In this document: positions 25,979-33,749 of the stretch, in pieces
Position numbering within the stretch: position 1 is the first letter of the stretch
How the letters are laid out: the number at the start of each line of letters is the position of its first letter
NCBI GenBank assembly: GCA_017889705.1
Contig: JAGGAB010000010.1
Span: 67,636 to 103,398, forward strand
Length of the DNA: 35,763 nucleotides
Direction of reading: 5' to 3'
Source of the DNA: Bacillota bacterium
GTDB taxonomy: Bacteria > Bacillota > Negativicutes > Sporomusales > Sporomusaceae
Made by a program: the position numbers and the translations under genes
Notes under the pieces: model-generated
The model's database searches: none
What the model saw: only the letters and a program-made list of their open reading frames with translations
What the model was told of the DNA's origin: nothing

Positions 25979-28771
25979 TTACATGTTTTTTACTACAGTA
26001 GCGCACCGCTGACAAAGCACTGGATGCTCTTTGTCCTGGTTCACTGTCGGGCTATAAATCCAACAACGTTCGCATTTGGTGCCTTGAGCCGGAACCACAG
26101 CAACGGCTAGCTGCATGTCGGCGGCTTTGAAGGCTTCACCCGGAGCTTGTTCAAGATTATCAGATAAGGTTACGCTAGATACGATTAAGAGTGTAGCTAA
26201 ATCATCCTTGATGTCAGAGAGTGCTGTCAACTCCTCACCTGAAGCATATAGGCTGACGGCAGCATCTAAAGAGTGACCAATCACTTTACTGCGGCGGGCA
26301 TTCTCAAGTGCTTTGGTTATTTCACTGCGCATTTCCAAGATTTTTGCCCATTTAGCTTCAAGTGCAGCATCTAAATATTCCGGTTGCGCTGCCGGCCAGT
26401 TGGTTAATTGTATGCTTTCCGTTTGCTTCGCTGCTTTAGGCATGAATTGCCATACTTCCTCAGCAGTAAAGGTTAAGACCGGCGCTACCATCACAACAAG
26501 CGTATTAAGTATTTCATACATCGCAGTTTGAGCTGCCCGACGCTCTGTCGAACCTGGCAATGCTGTGTACACACGGTCTTTTAAGATATCAAGGTAAATC
26601 GCACTTAAATCTACCGCACAGAAGTTATGAACAGTGTGATATAGCAAATGGAACTCATAGTTTTCATATGCCTGCGTAACTTTCGCTCTGACTTGTTCCA
26701 AACGAAGCAGCGCCCAGCGGTCAATTTCCAGTAACTGATCATAAGCTACTTTATCAGTGTCAGGATTAAAATCATCCAAGTTACCTAAAATGTAGCGGAA
26801 AGTATTGCGGATTTTGCGATATACTTCTGACAATTGTTTTAATATTTCGTTGGAGATTCTAATATCAGCAGTATAGTCGGCTGATGCTACCCAAAGCCGC
26901 AGAACGTCGGCACCATATTGTTTGATAACTTCCTGCGGGTAAATAACATTGCCAATAGACTTAGACATCTTACGACCGTCGCCATCAACAACAAACCCGT
27001 GAGTCAGCACAGCTTTATAAGGTGCTTTTTCTTCAGTAGCTACCGCTGTTAAAAGCGAGGATTGGAACCAGCCGCGATGCTGGTCACTGCCCTCTAAATA
27101 TAAATCGGCCGGCCACTGAAGTTCTTCACGTTGTTTTAGTACGGCAGCATGACTAGAACCACTGTCAAACCATACATCCATAATATCGGTTTCTTTACGG
27201 AACTCACCATGCCCACAATGCGGACAGTTAAAACCGTGCGGTAGAATTTCTTCCGCCTTTTTAGCCCACCAGGAATCAGAACCTTCACGGGCAAAGAGTT
27301 CAGCAACTGCTGTAATTGTCTCGTCATTAATTATATGCTCATTACATTTTGCGCAGTAGAAAATCGGAATGGGAACGCCCCACACCCGCTGACGCGAAAT
27401 GCACCAGTCATGCCGGTCTGCCACCATGTTGTGGATGCGGTCTTTTCCCCAGGCAGGAATCCATTTAACTTCTTCAGCAATAGTTTTAAGTGCTTGGTTT
27501 CTAAAACCGTCAACCGAGGCAAACCACTGCTCAGTCGCCCGGTAAATAATCGGATTTTTGCAACGCCAGCAATGTGCATATTGGTGTCTTACCGATCTTT
27601 TGCCAAGTAACCGGCCAAGTCCTGCCAATTCTTTGATAATAGGCACATTGGCATCCTCGACTGTCATCCCGGCAAAATTACCGCCTTCTGCAGTAAACTT
27701 GCCAGCAGCATCAACAGGACAGATGACTGGCAAGCCATATTTCATACCGACTTCAAAGTCTTCCTGACCATGTCCGGGAGCTGTATGCACACAGCCAGTA
27801 CCAGCCTCTAAGGTAACATGTTCTCCTAAAATAATCGGTGATTCCCGCTCCAGGAACGGATGACTAAAGACCATGCCTTCAAGTTTGTCACCTTTCATGG
27901 TTGCCAGAATGGTATATTCGCCTAAATCATTGGCTGTAACAACGCTTTCCACTAATTCACTGGCAAATAGATAAATTTCATTATTAATTTCGACCCAGGC
28001 ATATTCGAGCTCGGGGTGGATAGAAATAGCAAGATTGGCCGGCATCGTCCAGGGTGTTGTTGTCCAGATAACAGCATAAACATTTTCACGGTCAACGCCC
28101 ACAGGCAAATTACCTTTATCATCAATAAGCGGGAATTTAACGTAAATGGAATGGGATTTCTTCTCGGCATATTCAATTTCGGCTTCTGCCAGTGCTGTTT
28201 CGCAGGAAGTACACCAGTAAACCGTCTTTAACCCTTTGTAAATATGACCTTTTTTAGCCATATCGCCAAAAACTTCAATTTGTTTAGCTTCATATTCCGG
28301 CTTGAGGGTTATATATGGATTGTTCCAGTCACCGGCAACTCCCAGCCGTTTGAAATCATCCCGCTGCATATCAAGACACTTGAGAGCATAATTTTTGCAC
28401 TCGCGACGCAAATCAAGCGGATTAAGTTCATGACGGTTTAACCCAAGAATTTTGATGGCAGCATGCTCAATAGGCAAACCATGGGTGTCCCATCCCGGAA
28501 CATAAGGCGCATTGAAACCCTGCAAGGATTTATATTTGATAATAATGTCCTTAAGTATTTTATTAAGAGCTGTTCCGATATGAATGTTGCCGTTGGCATA
28601 CGGCGGTCCATCATGCAGAATAAATTTGGGTTTTCCCTTGCTTTGTCCTACTTTTTTCTCATAAATTTGGTTTTCATACCAATATTCTAACATTTTCGGT
28701 TCCCGTTCGGGAAGATTAGCACGCATCGGAAAATCCGTTTCTGGTAAATTAAGTGTTTTGCTGTAATCCAA
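25979..28771 (-). CDS. ileS: Isoleucyl-tRNA synthetase
   Basis: Class I synthetase of about 930 residues that charges tRNA-Ile. The HIGH-type motif is in [16 protein letters not shown] (about 50-65) and KMSKS is in [12 protein letters not shown]. The editing (CP1) domain contains the TTPWTMPAN block. The C-terminal zinc ribbon has CERCW and CQRC. Start: TTG 28771, eight bases after AGGAGG, giving [16 protein letters not shown]; a GTG at 28780 lies within the ribosome-binding site. Controlled by the T-box leader upstream and ended by a strong terminator. Same position as in Bacillus, after divIVA. Confidence 0.98.
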   Translation of the reverse strand: MDYSKTLNLPETDFPMRANLPEREPKMLEYWYENQIYEKKVGQSKGKPKFILHDGPPYANGNIHIGTALNKILKDIIIKYKSLQGFNAPYVPGWDTHGLPIEHAAIKILGLNRHELNPLDLRRECKNYALKCLDMQRDDFKRLGVAGDWNNPYITLKPEYEAKQIEVFGDMAKKGHIYKGLKTVYWCTSCETALAEAEIEYAEKKSHSIYVKFPLIDDKGNLPVGVDRENVYAVIWTTTPWTMPANLAISIHPELEYAWVEINNEIYLFASELVESVVTANDLGEYTILATMKGDKLEGMVFSHPFLERESPIILGEHVTLEAGTGCVHTAPGHGQEDFEVGMKYGLPVICPVDAAGKFTAEGGNFAGMTVEDANVPIIKELAGLGRLLGKRSVRHQYAHCWRCKNPIIYRATEQWFASVDGFRNQALKTIAEEVKWIPAWGKDRIHNMVADRHDWCISRQRVWGVPIPIFYCAKCNEHIINDETITAVAELFAREGSDSWWAKKAEEILPHGFNCPHCGHGEFRKETDIMDVWFDSGSSHAAVLKQREELQWPADLYLEGSDQHRGWFQSSLLTAVATEEKAPYKAVLTHGFVVDGDGRKMSKSIGNVIYPQEVIKQYGADVLRLWVASADYTADIRISNEILKQLSEVYRKIRNTFRYILGNLDDFNPDTDKVAYDQLLEIDRWALLRLEQVRAKVTQAYENYEFHLLYHTVHNFCAVDLSAIYLDILKDRVYTALPGSTERRAAQTAMYEILNTLVVMVAPVLTFTAEEVWQFMPKAAKQTESIQLTNWPAAQPEYLDAALEAKWAKILEMRSEITKALENARRSKVIGHSLDAAVSLYASGEELTALSDIKDDLATLLIVSSVTLSDNLEQAPGEAFKAADMQLAVAVVPAQGTKCERCWIYSPTVNQDKEHPVLCQRCATVVKNM

Positions 28772-28792
28772 AATCAGCACCTCCTAAAAAAT

Positions 28793-28824
28793 AAAAAACT
28801 CTCATCCCTGGCAAGGGACGAGAG
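28793..28824 (-). terminator. T-box leader terminator
   Basis: On the minus strand CTCTCGTCCCT-TGCC-AGGGATGAGAG is followed by TTTTTT. One pair is a G.U wobble only if transcribed from the minus strand (the plus strand would have an A.C mismatch), which supports the orientation. Confidence 0.92.
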
Positions 28825-29040
28825 ATAAGCTTCCCGTGGTACCACCCTATTGACTAAATTAGTCACTTTACAACGCAATAACGGGCGTCAGACGGCGGGA
28901 CTTACTTAGTATGTTCAGGCCGCAGTTCAGGAGCGATTAAAAACTCTGATTTTGATTACCAGGCTTGCACCAACCCTGGTTCGCTGTAAACCGCCATCAA
29001 AGCACGTCTCCATCATTACCGATACATTATTATCATGTAC
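28793..29040 (-). promoter_or_regulatory. T-box riboswitch controlling ileS
   Basis: The minus strand carries the invariant T-box antiterminator sequence AGGGTGGTACCACGGG (28848-28833), followed by the terminator hairpin. Stem I is recognisable from its distal arm (CAGCGAACCAGG, GGTTGGTGCAAGCC, CCTGGT). On its 3' side, ATC codons occur at 28956-28954 and 28950-28948; either could serve as the isoleucine specifier. Uncharged tRNA-Ile should pair its anticodon with the specifier and its CCA end with the T-box bulge, favouring antitermination. Confidence 0.96.
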
Positions 29041-29046
29041 GCATAT

Positions 29047-29074
29047 ATTATACATGATTGGCTAATAAAGTCAA
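29047..29074 (-). promoter_or_regulatory. Promoter for the T-box-ileS transcript
   Basis: TTGACT (29074-29069) and TATAAT (29052-29047) are 16 bases apart. The -35 overlaps the stop codon of the DUF167 gene, so the ileS promoter is embedded in the end of the preceding operon. Confidence 0.75.
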
Positions 29075-29376
29075 ATATAAGGAGCTATTATATTCAAAAA
29101 TTTCTTTTTGTCAATCCCGGTTACCTTGACTACTTTTGAACGGTTCTTTAACCCATTTGTAATACACACAGAACTTTTTGCAACATCCAGGAAATCAGCA
29201 ATAAACGCTATACAGGCGGCATTAGCCGCCCCATCAACCGGTGGCGAGGTCAAATTAATTTTTAGACAGTCCCCCAGGATACCGGCAACCGTATTTTTAC
29301 TTGCCCGGGGTTGTACACGAACCCGGAAAGCGATACCATCCGGTAACTCTTTGATATCAAGCGAATTGTCAGACAA
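29071..29376 (-). CDS. DUF167 (YggU-like) protein
   Basis: A 101-residue protein of the small UPF0235/DUF167 family, whose function is unknown. Family features: GIAFRVRVQPRASKNTVAGI, then LKINLTSPPVDGAANAACI, the most conserved block, and ITNGLKNRSKVVKV. The start appears to be TTG 29376, two bases after the divIVA stop; the ribosome-binding site is weak, suggesting translational coupling to divIVA. Often found near ylm/division genes. Confidence 0.9.
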   Translation of the reverse strand: MSDNSLDIKELPDGIAFRVRVQPRASKNTVAGILGDCLKINLTSPPVDGAANAACIAFIADFLDVAKSSVCITNGLKNRSKVVKVTGIDKKKFLNIIAPYI

Positions 29377-29378
29377 TG

Positions 29379-29831
29379 CTAGTTTTCATCTTCATCAACA
29401 TTATTAAGCATTTCCATTTGAGCTTGTAACAATGTGCGCAGCCGTGTACGGAAAATCTGTGATTGTTTTTGCAATTCTTCATATTCGCCTGTCATTCGGC
29501 GAACTTTTCCCATAGCCTCTTCCACTAATTTTTGCGCACTAATCTCTGCTTCTTTAATCATAAGCTCAGTTTCTTTTTTCGCGTTAAGTTTGACTTCTTC
29601 GGCAGTTTCCTGCGCGATAACCAGTGTGCTATGAAGAGTGTTCTCCATATGCTGATAGTGCTCGAGTTTGCTATTAAGGCGTTCGATGGTTTCCTTTAGT
29701 TCAAGATTCTCGCGATAAAGGGTTTCATAGTCTTTTATAACCCTATCAAGAAACTCATCAACTTCTTCTTCATTATAGCCGCGAAAACCGTGTTTAAATT
29801 CTTTATTATGGATGTCTAATGGTGTTAGCAT
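29379..29831 (-). CDS. divIVA: Cell-division initiation protein DivIVA
   Basis: A 150-residue coiled-coil protein that marks curved membranes at poles and septa. The N-terminal membrane-binding domain reads LTPLDIHNKEFKHGFRGYNE, with EEVDEFLDRVIKDYETLY after it. The rest is predicted coiled coil (about 40-135). An acidic tail (NVDEDEN) ends it. The start is ATG 29831 after GGTGGAGA. It follows ylmH and precedes DUF167 and ileS, as in many Firmicutes. Confidence 0.97.
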   Translation of the reverse strand: MLTPLDIHNKEFKHGFRGYNEEEVDEFLDRVIKDYETLYRENLELKETIERLNSKLEHYQHMENTLHSTLVIAQETAEEVKLNAKKETELMIKEAEISAQKLVEEAMGKVRRMTGEYEELQKQSQIFRTRLRTLLQAQMEMLNNVDEDEN

Positions 29832-29852
29832 AACTCTCCACCCCTTATCTAA

Positions 29853-30653
29853 TTACATAAAACGTTTAAGTAAAATACTATACCGACCTTTTTTAGTTTG
29901 ACCGGGAACTTCCACAATTTCTACCCGCCCACGACCACGCATAGAGATAACATCACCAACTTTTACAACTTGTGACGGGCTTTTAGCTTCTTGCCAATTG
30001 ACTTTTAGCTTAGCGGCACCAATGTCTTCAGCCATCCGGGTGCGCGAAGTACCAAAACCAGCTGCTGCCACAGCATCTAACCGCAAAGACGCCACCGTTG
30101 CCCGAATTTCCTTAACTTTCTCTTCTTTCGCAGGAATTTCGTCAAGCGCAACGTTTGAGACAGAAACAGTTGCCTGTCCCACCTCTACTAAATGCTGGAC
30201 AATATAATTTCCCATACTTGCATCAGCAATAACATAGCATTGTTCGCCGGCCATAATAATGTCGCCCAGGATTTCACGCTTAATCCCAAGCCCCATAAGC
30301 GCTCCAAGAATGTCACGATGTGACAGGCGATAATAACGACTATCCCATTTTATTAAAATGGCTTCTAAGTTAAACTCAAACGAATCCGGATCAGCAAATT
30401 CAAGAAAATCAGCATCAACAAAAGCGACTTTAACGCGCTCTGCGCCTAGATAACCACCACTTGTTTCCAGCGCTAACCGTTCATAGTGGGCAGCAATCGT
30501 TTCGGCAATACTTAAACCATACGGATCAAGAAATTCACTTACTTTATATTTGCGGGTTTTAAGGGCAGTTTCAGATAGGTCTAACAGCCTTGCTGCAATT
30601 TCCGCATCGCCCGCCGCCCGGTAATAGCGTAATATTTTATCGCGTTCGCTCAT
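29853..30653 (-). CDS. ylmH: YlmH-type S4-domain RNA-binding protein
   Basis: A 266-residue cytoplasmic protein. The C-terminal S4 domain (about 185-250; VASLRLDAVAAAGFGTSRTRMAEDI, KVNWQEAKSPSQVVKVGD, MRGRGRVEI) should bind structured RNA. The N-terminal part matches YlmH (FLDPYGLSIAETIAAHY, VAFVDADFLEF). In Bacillus, YlmH has been linked to rescue of stalled 50S-nascent chain complexes, which is notable with rqcH in the same window. The start ATG overlaps the proC stop by one base (TAATG), indicating coupling. Confidence 0.93.
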   Translation of the reverse strand: MSERDKILRYYRAAGDAEIAARLLDLSETALKTRKYKVSEFLDPYGLSIAETIAAHYERLALETSGGYLGAERVKVAFVDADFLEFADPDSFEFNLEAILIKWDSRYYRLSHRDILGALMGLGIKREILGDIIMAGEQCYVIADASMGNYIVQHLVEVGQATVSVSNVALDEIPAKEEKVKEIRATVASLRLDAVAAAGFGTSRTRMAEDIGAAKLKVNWQEAKSPSQVVKVGDVISMRGRGRVEIVEVPGQTKKGRYSILLKRFM

Positions 30654-31465
30654 TATTTTTTTCCCATCTCGCAGGACCGATTAGTAGCAGCAACAACAGC
30701 ATCAATAAGTGCCGCCCGTACTCCTTGCTGTTCTAGTACATGAACACCGGCAATTGTAGTCCCCCCCGGTGAGGTTACCTTGTCACGCAATACGGCAGGA
30801 TGTTCATTGGTTTCCAGCACCATTTTAGCCGCTCCCAACAATGTTTGGGCTGCCAGCATAATTGATGTTTGTCTGGATAAGCCAACTCTAACGCCCGCAT
30901 CAGAAAGCGCGTCAATTAAAACAAATGCATACGCAGGACCACTACCGGACAAACCGGTAACAGCATCCATGGCATCTTCACTTACAGTAACGACCCGGCC
31001 AACCGAAGCAAACACGGCCGCAATGGGGTCACTGTTTTCTTTTGTTGCAAATTGACCCAGCGCCATAGCCGCCATACCTTCACCAACCGCAACTGGGGTG
31101 TTCGGCATAACCCGGATAATTGGTACTTCTTTTAACTTACTTTGCAAGGTGGCAATTGTCACACCGGCTGCAACCGATACCACGATCATGGTTTTATCAA
31201 CCAGCGGCGCAATTTTATCAAGAACACCCGCAATAACTTGCGGCTTTACTGTCAGAAATAATACATCGACATCTGTGACAATTTGCTGCATATCAGACGC
31301 TGTTGCTATAGCAAAAGAACCGCTCAGGTAATCCAAACGTTCCTTCGAAATATCATTCACTCTAATTTGAGACGGCATTACCAAATTTGCGTTCAAAATG
31401 CCGCGAATGAGTGATTCGGCCATAGCACCGCCGCCAATAAAACCAATTCTTTTGTTTTTTAGCAT
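30653..31465 (-). CDS. proC: Pyrroline-5-carboxylate reductase
   Basis: NAD(P)H-dependent last step of proline synthesis. It is 270 residues. The Rossmann motif IGFIGGGAMAESLIRG is at residues 7-22. PIIRVMPNTPVAVGEG and the C-terminal VTSPGGTTIAGVHVLE signature are typical of P5CR. The start is ATG 31465, just after GGAGG; a longer in-frame TTG start at 31489 would include the ribosome-binding site. It occupies the place where ylmG (YggT family) lies in Bacillus, between sepF and ylmH. Confidence 0.96.
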   Translation of the reverse strand: MLKNKRIGFIGGGAMAESLIRGILNANLVMPSQIRVNDISKERLDYLSGSFAIATASDMQQIVTDVDVLFLTVKPQVIAGVLDKIAPLVDKTMIVVSVAAGVTIATLQSKLKEVPIIRVMPNTPVAVGEGMAAMALGQFATKENSDPIAAVFASVGRVVTVSEDAMDAVTGLSGSGPAYAFVLIDALSDAGVRVGLSRQTSIMLAAQTLLGAAKMVLETNEHPAVLRDKVTSPGGTTIAGVHVLEQQGVRAALIDAVVAATNRSCEMGKK

Positions 31466-31494
31466 AGTGCCTCCATCTGTAACTAACAATTAAA

Positions 31495-31947
31495 CTATTT
31501 ATTATTCCAAGGTAAAAATGTTTTGTCGCTGATATCTTCTCGGGGACTATACGCAACATCAACATTATTAGGCGCACACAAGAAAATATTGTTGCCAACT
31601 TTTTGTATTTGACCATTTAACGCATAGGTTGTACCGCTGATAAAATCAATCATTCGTTTGGCAATGTCAGGATCAGAATTTTCAAGATTAACCACTACTG
31701 GTTTACGGCTTTTTAGGTAATCGGCAATGTGCTGGGCATCATCAAAGGAAAAGGGTTCAACTACCATAACCTTAATTTGTTTGGATTGCTGCTGGCTATT
31801 GCTACCTTGTGCCATCGGCAATGAAACCACATTATTATTTTTCGATTTGTTTTTTGTCTCAGTATCCTCTGATTTTAAACGCTCTTCTTCTGTTTCCGAC
31901 GATTCAAACAGTCCCAGACTGCCCCAAACCTTTTCCATAAACTTCAT
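31495..31947 (-). CDS. sepF: Cell-division protein SepF
   Basis: A 150-residue FtsZ-binding protein that tethers the Z-ring to the membrane. The N-terminal amphipathic helix (MKFMEKVWGSLGLFES) is followed by an acidic linker (about 20-55). The SepF core has KVMVVEPFSFDDAQHIADYL, KPVVVNLENSDPDIAKRMIDF and the GNNIFLCAPNNVDV ending. The start is ATG 31947 after AGGAGGAG. Part of pgeF-yggS-sepF-proC-ylmH-divIVA. Confidence 0.97.
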   Translation of the reverse strand: MKFMEKVWGSLGLFESSETEEERLKSEDTETKNKSKNNNVVSLPMAQGSNSQQQSKQIKVMVVEPFSFDDAQHIADYLKSRKPVVVNLENSDPDIAKRMIDFISGTTYALNGQIQKVGNNIFLCAPNNVDVAYSPREDISDKTFLPWNNK

Positions 31948-31968
31948 AATGATTTTTCTCCTCCTAAC

Positions 31969-32637
31969 TTATTGACGCGAACCAAATATTCCGGTACCAA
32001 TTCGAACTAAGTTTGCTCCTTCTTCGATGGCTACCATATAATCGTTTGTCATCCCCATAGATAACCACTGTATATCAGTATTCGCCAGATTTAAGTTTTT
32101 TAATTCGGCATACAACTGGTAAAGTTCCTTAAATACCGGACGTACTGTTTCCGGATTTTCGGAGTAAGGTGCAATTGTCATTAGACCACACAACCTAATA
32201 TGTTCAAGCTGACTAATTATCTTAGCCAGTGGTAAGGCCTGTCCACTGTCTGTGCCAAACTTACTTTCTTCATCGGCAATATTGACTTGGATAAGTATAT
32301 CTTGGCGCTTTCCAAGTTTAGCAGCTACTTTATCAATTTCTACAGCCAAATGTTCACTATCTACAGAATGAATAAGATCTGCTACCGGCACTGCCTGACG
32401 CACCTTGTTTGTTTGCAAATGACCTATGAGATGCCACTCCGGCGACTTGCCGGTAGCTTGTATCATTGGATGCTTTGCTAACATTTCCTGAACTCGATTT
32501 TCCCCTACAGCAGTTATCCCGGCAGCCAATGCTTCCAGCATGGAAGGAACATCATTGTTTTTGGTCACAGCTACCAGTTTCACCTTGTCTGTAGCAATTT
32601 TAGCTGTTATTTCAGCAATATTTTGTGCGATAGACAT
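31969..32637 (-). CDS. yggS: YggS-family PLP homeostasis protein
   Basis: A 222-residue single-domain alanine-racemase-like fold protein that binds pyridoxal phosphate and buffers vitamin B6 and amino-acid metabolism. The PLP lysine is in KLVAVTKNND. The GENRVQEML, WHLIGHLQTNK, HSVDS and LSMGMTNDY motifs are all present. The start is ATG 32637 after GGAGGG. Counterpart of Bacillus ylmE, next to sepF. Confidence 0.96.
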   Translation of the reverse strand: MSIAQNIAEITAKIATDKVKLVAVTKNNDVPSMLEALAAGITAVGENRVQEMLAKHPMIQATGKSPEWHLIGHLQTNKVRQAVPVADLIHSVDSEHLAVEIDKVAAKLGKRQDILIQVNIADEESKFGTDSGQALPLAKIISQLEHIRLCGLMTIAPYSENPETVRPVFKELYQLYAELKNLNLANTDIQWLSMGMTNDYMVAIEEGANLVRIGTGIFGSRQ

Positions 32638-32703
32638 ACAAAACCCTCCATCCTATTAATTTATTCGCCCACAAACATATTTTTCCTCTTTATTTATAAG
32701 CTT

Positions 32704-33516
32704 TTACAAAGAAATTATTGCACCAAAACGCCCAGTCTGTCCGTTCTCGGTGCGATGCGAAAAGAAAATTTGCGAATTTTCGGCAGTACATACCTGACTA
32801 ACTGTAATATTGTTGTCCATAACACCAATTTCTTTAAGCTGTTCACGATTAGCTTCCCACAGGTTAAGCAGCCACCGTCCTTGCCTTGGATCTACTAAAT
32901 CTTCCCACCGTGAAAATCCGGTTTTAAGCTTGTTTATTACTGCTTCATCTACCTCATAACAACAAGGACCAATTGCGGGCCCAATTCCTACTAGACAATC
33001 TCCAGGCTTTGTATTAAAGTGCTGCTGCATCGCCAGTATAGTTTTTTGTGCGATTTTGGCAACAGTTCCTTTCCAGCCGGCATGACTAATACCAATCGCT
33101 CGCGATACCGGATCAGCAATAAGTACCGGCACACAATCAGCAAAAAACAGCATAAGCGGCAAACCAGGAGTATTAGTAACAAGTGCATCTGTGCCTTTAA
33201 TCGCGGTATCATAATATTGAGAACCACATCCCGCATCTGCAGCAGTAACCAGCTTCACTGCATCCCCATGTATCTGCTCGGCGGTTACCGCCTTATCTGC
33301 CGACAACCCTACCGCCTTACAAAAAAGCTGCCGGTTATGCCATACCGCATTGGGATCATCGTTAACATGCAGCCCCAGGTTCAGACTGGCAAAAGGCGGA
33401 TTACTGCAACCTCCCAGCCGGGTAGACACACCATGTTTAATGCCCGCCTCTGCAAAACCAGTAAATATTCCGTACCAAACCTTATTACTACTTTGTTTTA
33501 ATATGAATTCGCCCAT
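32704..33516 (-). CDS. pgeF: Peptidoglycan editing factor PgeF (YfiH/YlmD)
   Basis: A 270-residue laccase-domain (multi-copper polyphenol oxidase-like) protein. PgeF homologues remove non-canonical serine-containing muropeptide precursors. The zinc-site motifs are visible: HGVSTRLGG, FADCVPVLIADP with the active Cys, ISHAGWKGTV with its His, and IGPAIGPCCYEVD. The start is ATG 33516, five bases after GGAGG; ATG 33528 is upstream and includes the ribosome-binding site. First gene of the division cluster, with a candidate promoter upstream. Confidence 0.95.
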   Translation of the reverse strand: MGEFILKQSSNKVWYGIFTGFAEAGIKHGVSTRLGGCSNPPFASLNLGLHVNDDPNAVWHNRQLFCKAVGLSADKAVTAEQIHGDAVKLVTAADAGCGSQYYDTAIKGTDALVTNTPGLPLMLFFADCVPVLIADPVSRAIGISHAGWKGTVAKIAQKTILAMQQHFNTKPGDCLVGIGPAIGPCCYEVDEAVINKLKTGFSRWEDLVDPRQGRWLLNLWEANREQLKEIGVMDNNITVSQVCTAENSQIFFSHRTENGQTGRFGAIISL

Positions 33517-33561
33517 AACAACCTCCATAAGACATTAGCGACTAATACAAATGATATTCAC

Positions 33562-33591
33562 ATTTTACAGCAAATAGATAATAAAAAGCAA
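33562..33591 (-). promoter_or_regulatory. Candidate promoter for the pgeF-yggS-sepF-proC-ylmH-divIVA cluster
   Basis: TTGCTT (33591-33586) and TAAAAT (33567-33562) with an 18-base spacer on the minus strand, about 45 bases before the pgeF start. Moderate match only. Confidence 0.45.
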
Positions 33592-33608
33592 AATTTGCTC
33601 ACTCGATA

Positions 33609-33696
33609 AAGAAAACACGCTTTGCACCGAGCTTTAGCGAAAGTGCAGGTCGATGTTGTCCTTATCCCTAACAGAAAGGTATACTTGCTGTTAGGG
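33609..33696 (+). repeat. Intergenic structured repeat, copy D
   Basis: Fourth copy. Hairpin I pairs 33618-33627 with 33643-33652 (nine of ten positions) using different bases from the other copies. Hairpin II here is a perfect 13-bp stem: TTATCCCTAACAG (33662-33674) with CTGTTAGGGATAA (33688-33700), running into the T-tract of the EF-G terminator. Confidence 0.85.
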
Positions 33697-33698
33697 AT

Positions 33699-33734
33699 AA
33701 AAAAACCTTGGCAAACCGTATCGGCAGCCAAGGT
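33699..33734 (-). terminator. Intrinsic terminator of the EF-G-like gene
   Basis: On the minus strand ACCTTGGC (33734-33727) and GCCAAGGT (33712-33705) enclose a 14-base loop and are followed by a run of seven T residues. It lies 15 bases after the stop codon, and its T-tract touches repeat copy D. Confidence 0.9.
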
Positions 33735-33749
33735 CTTTCTTCTTTACAC

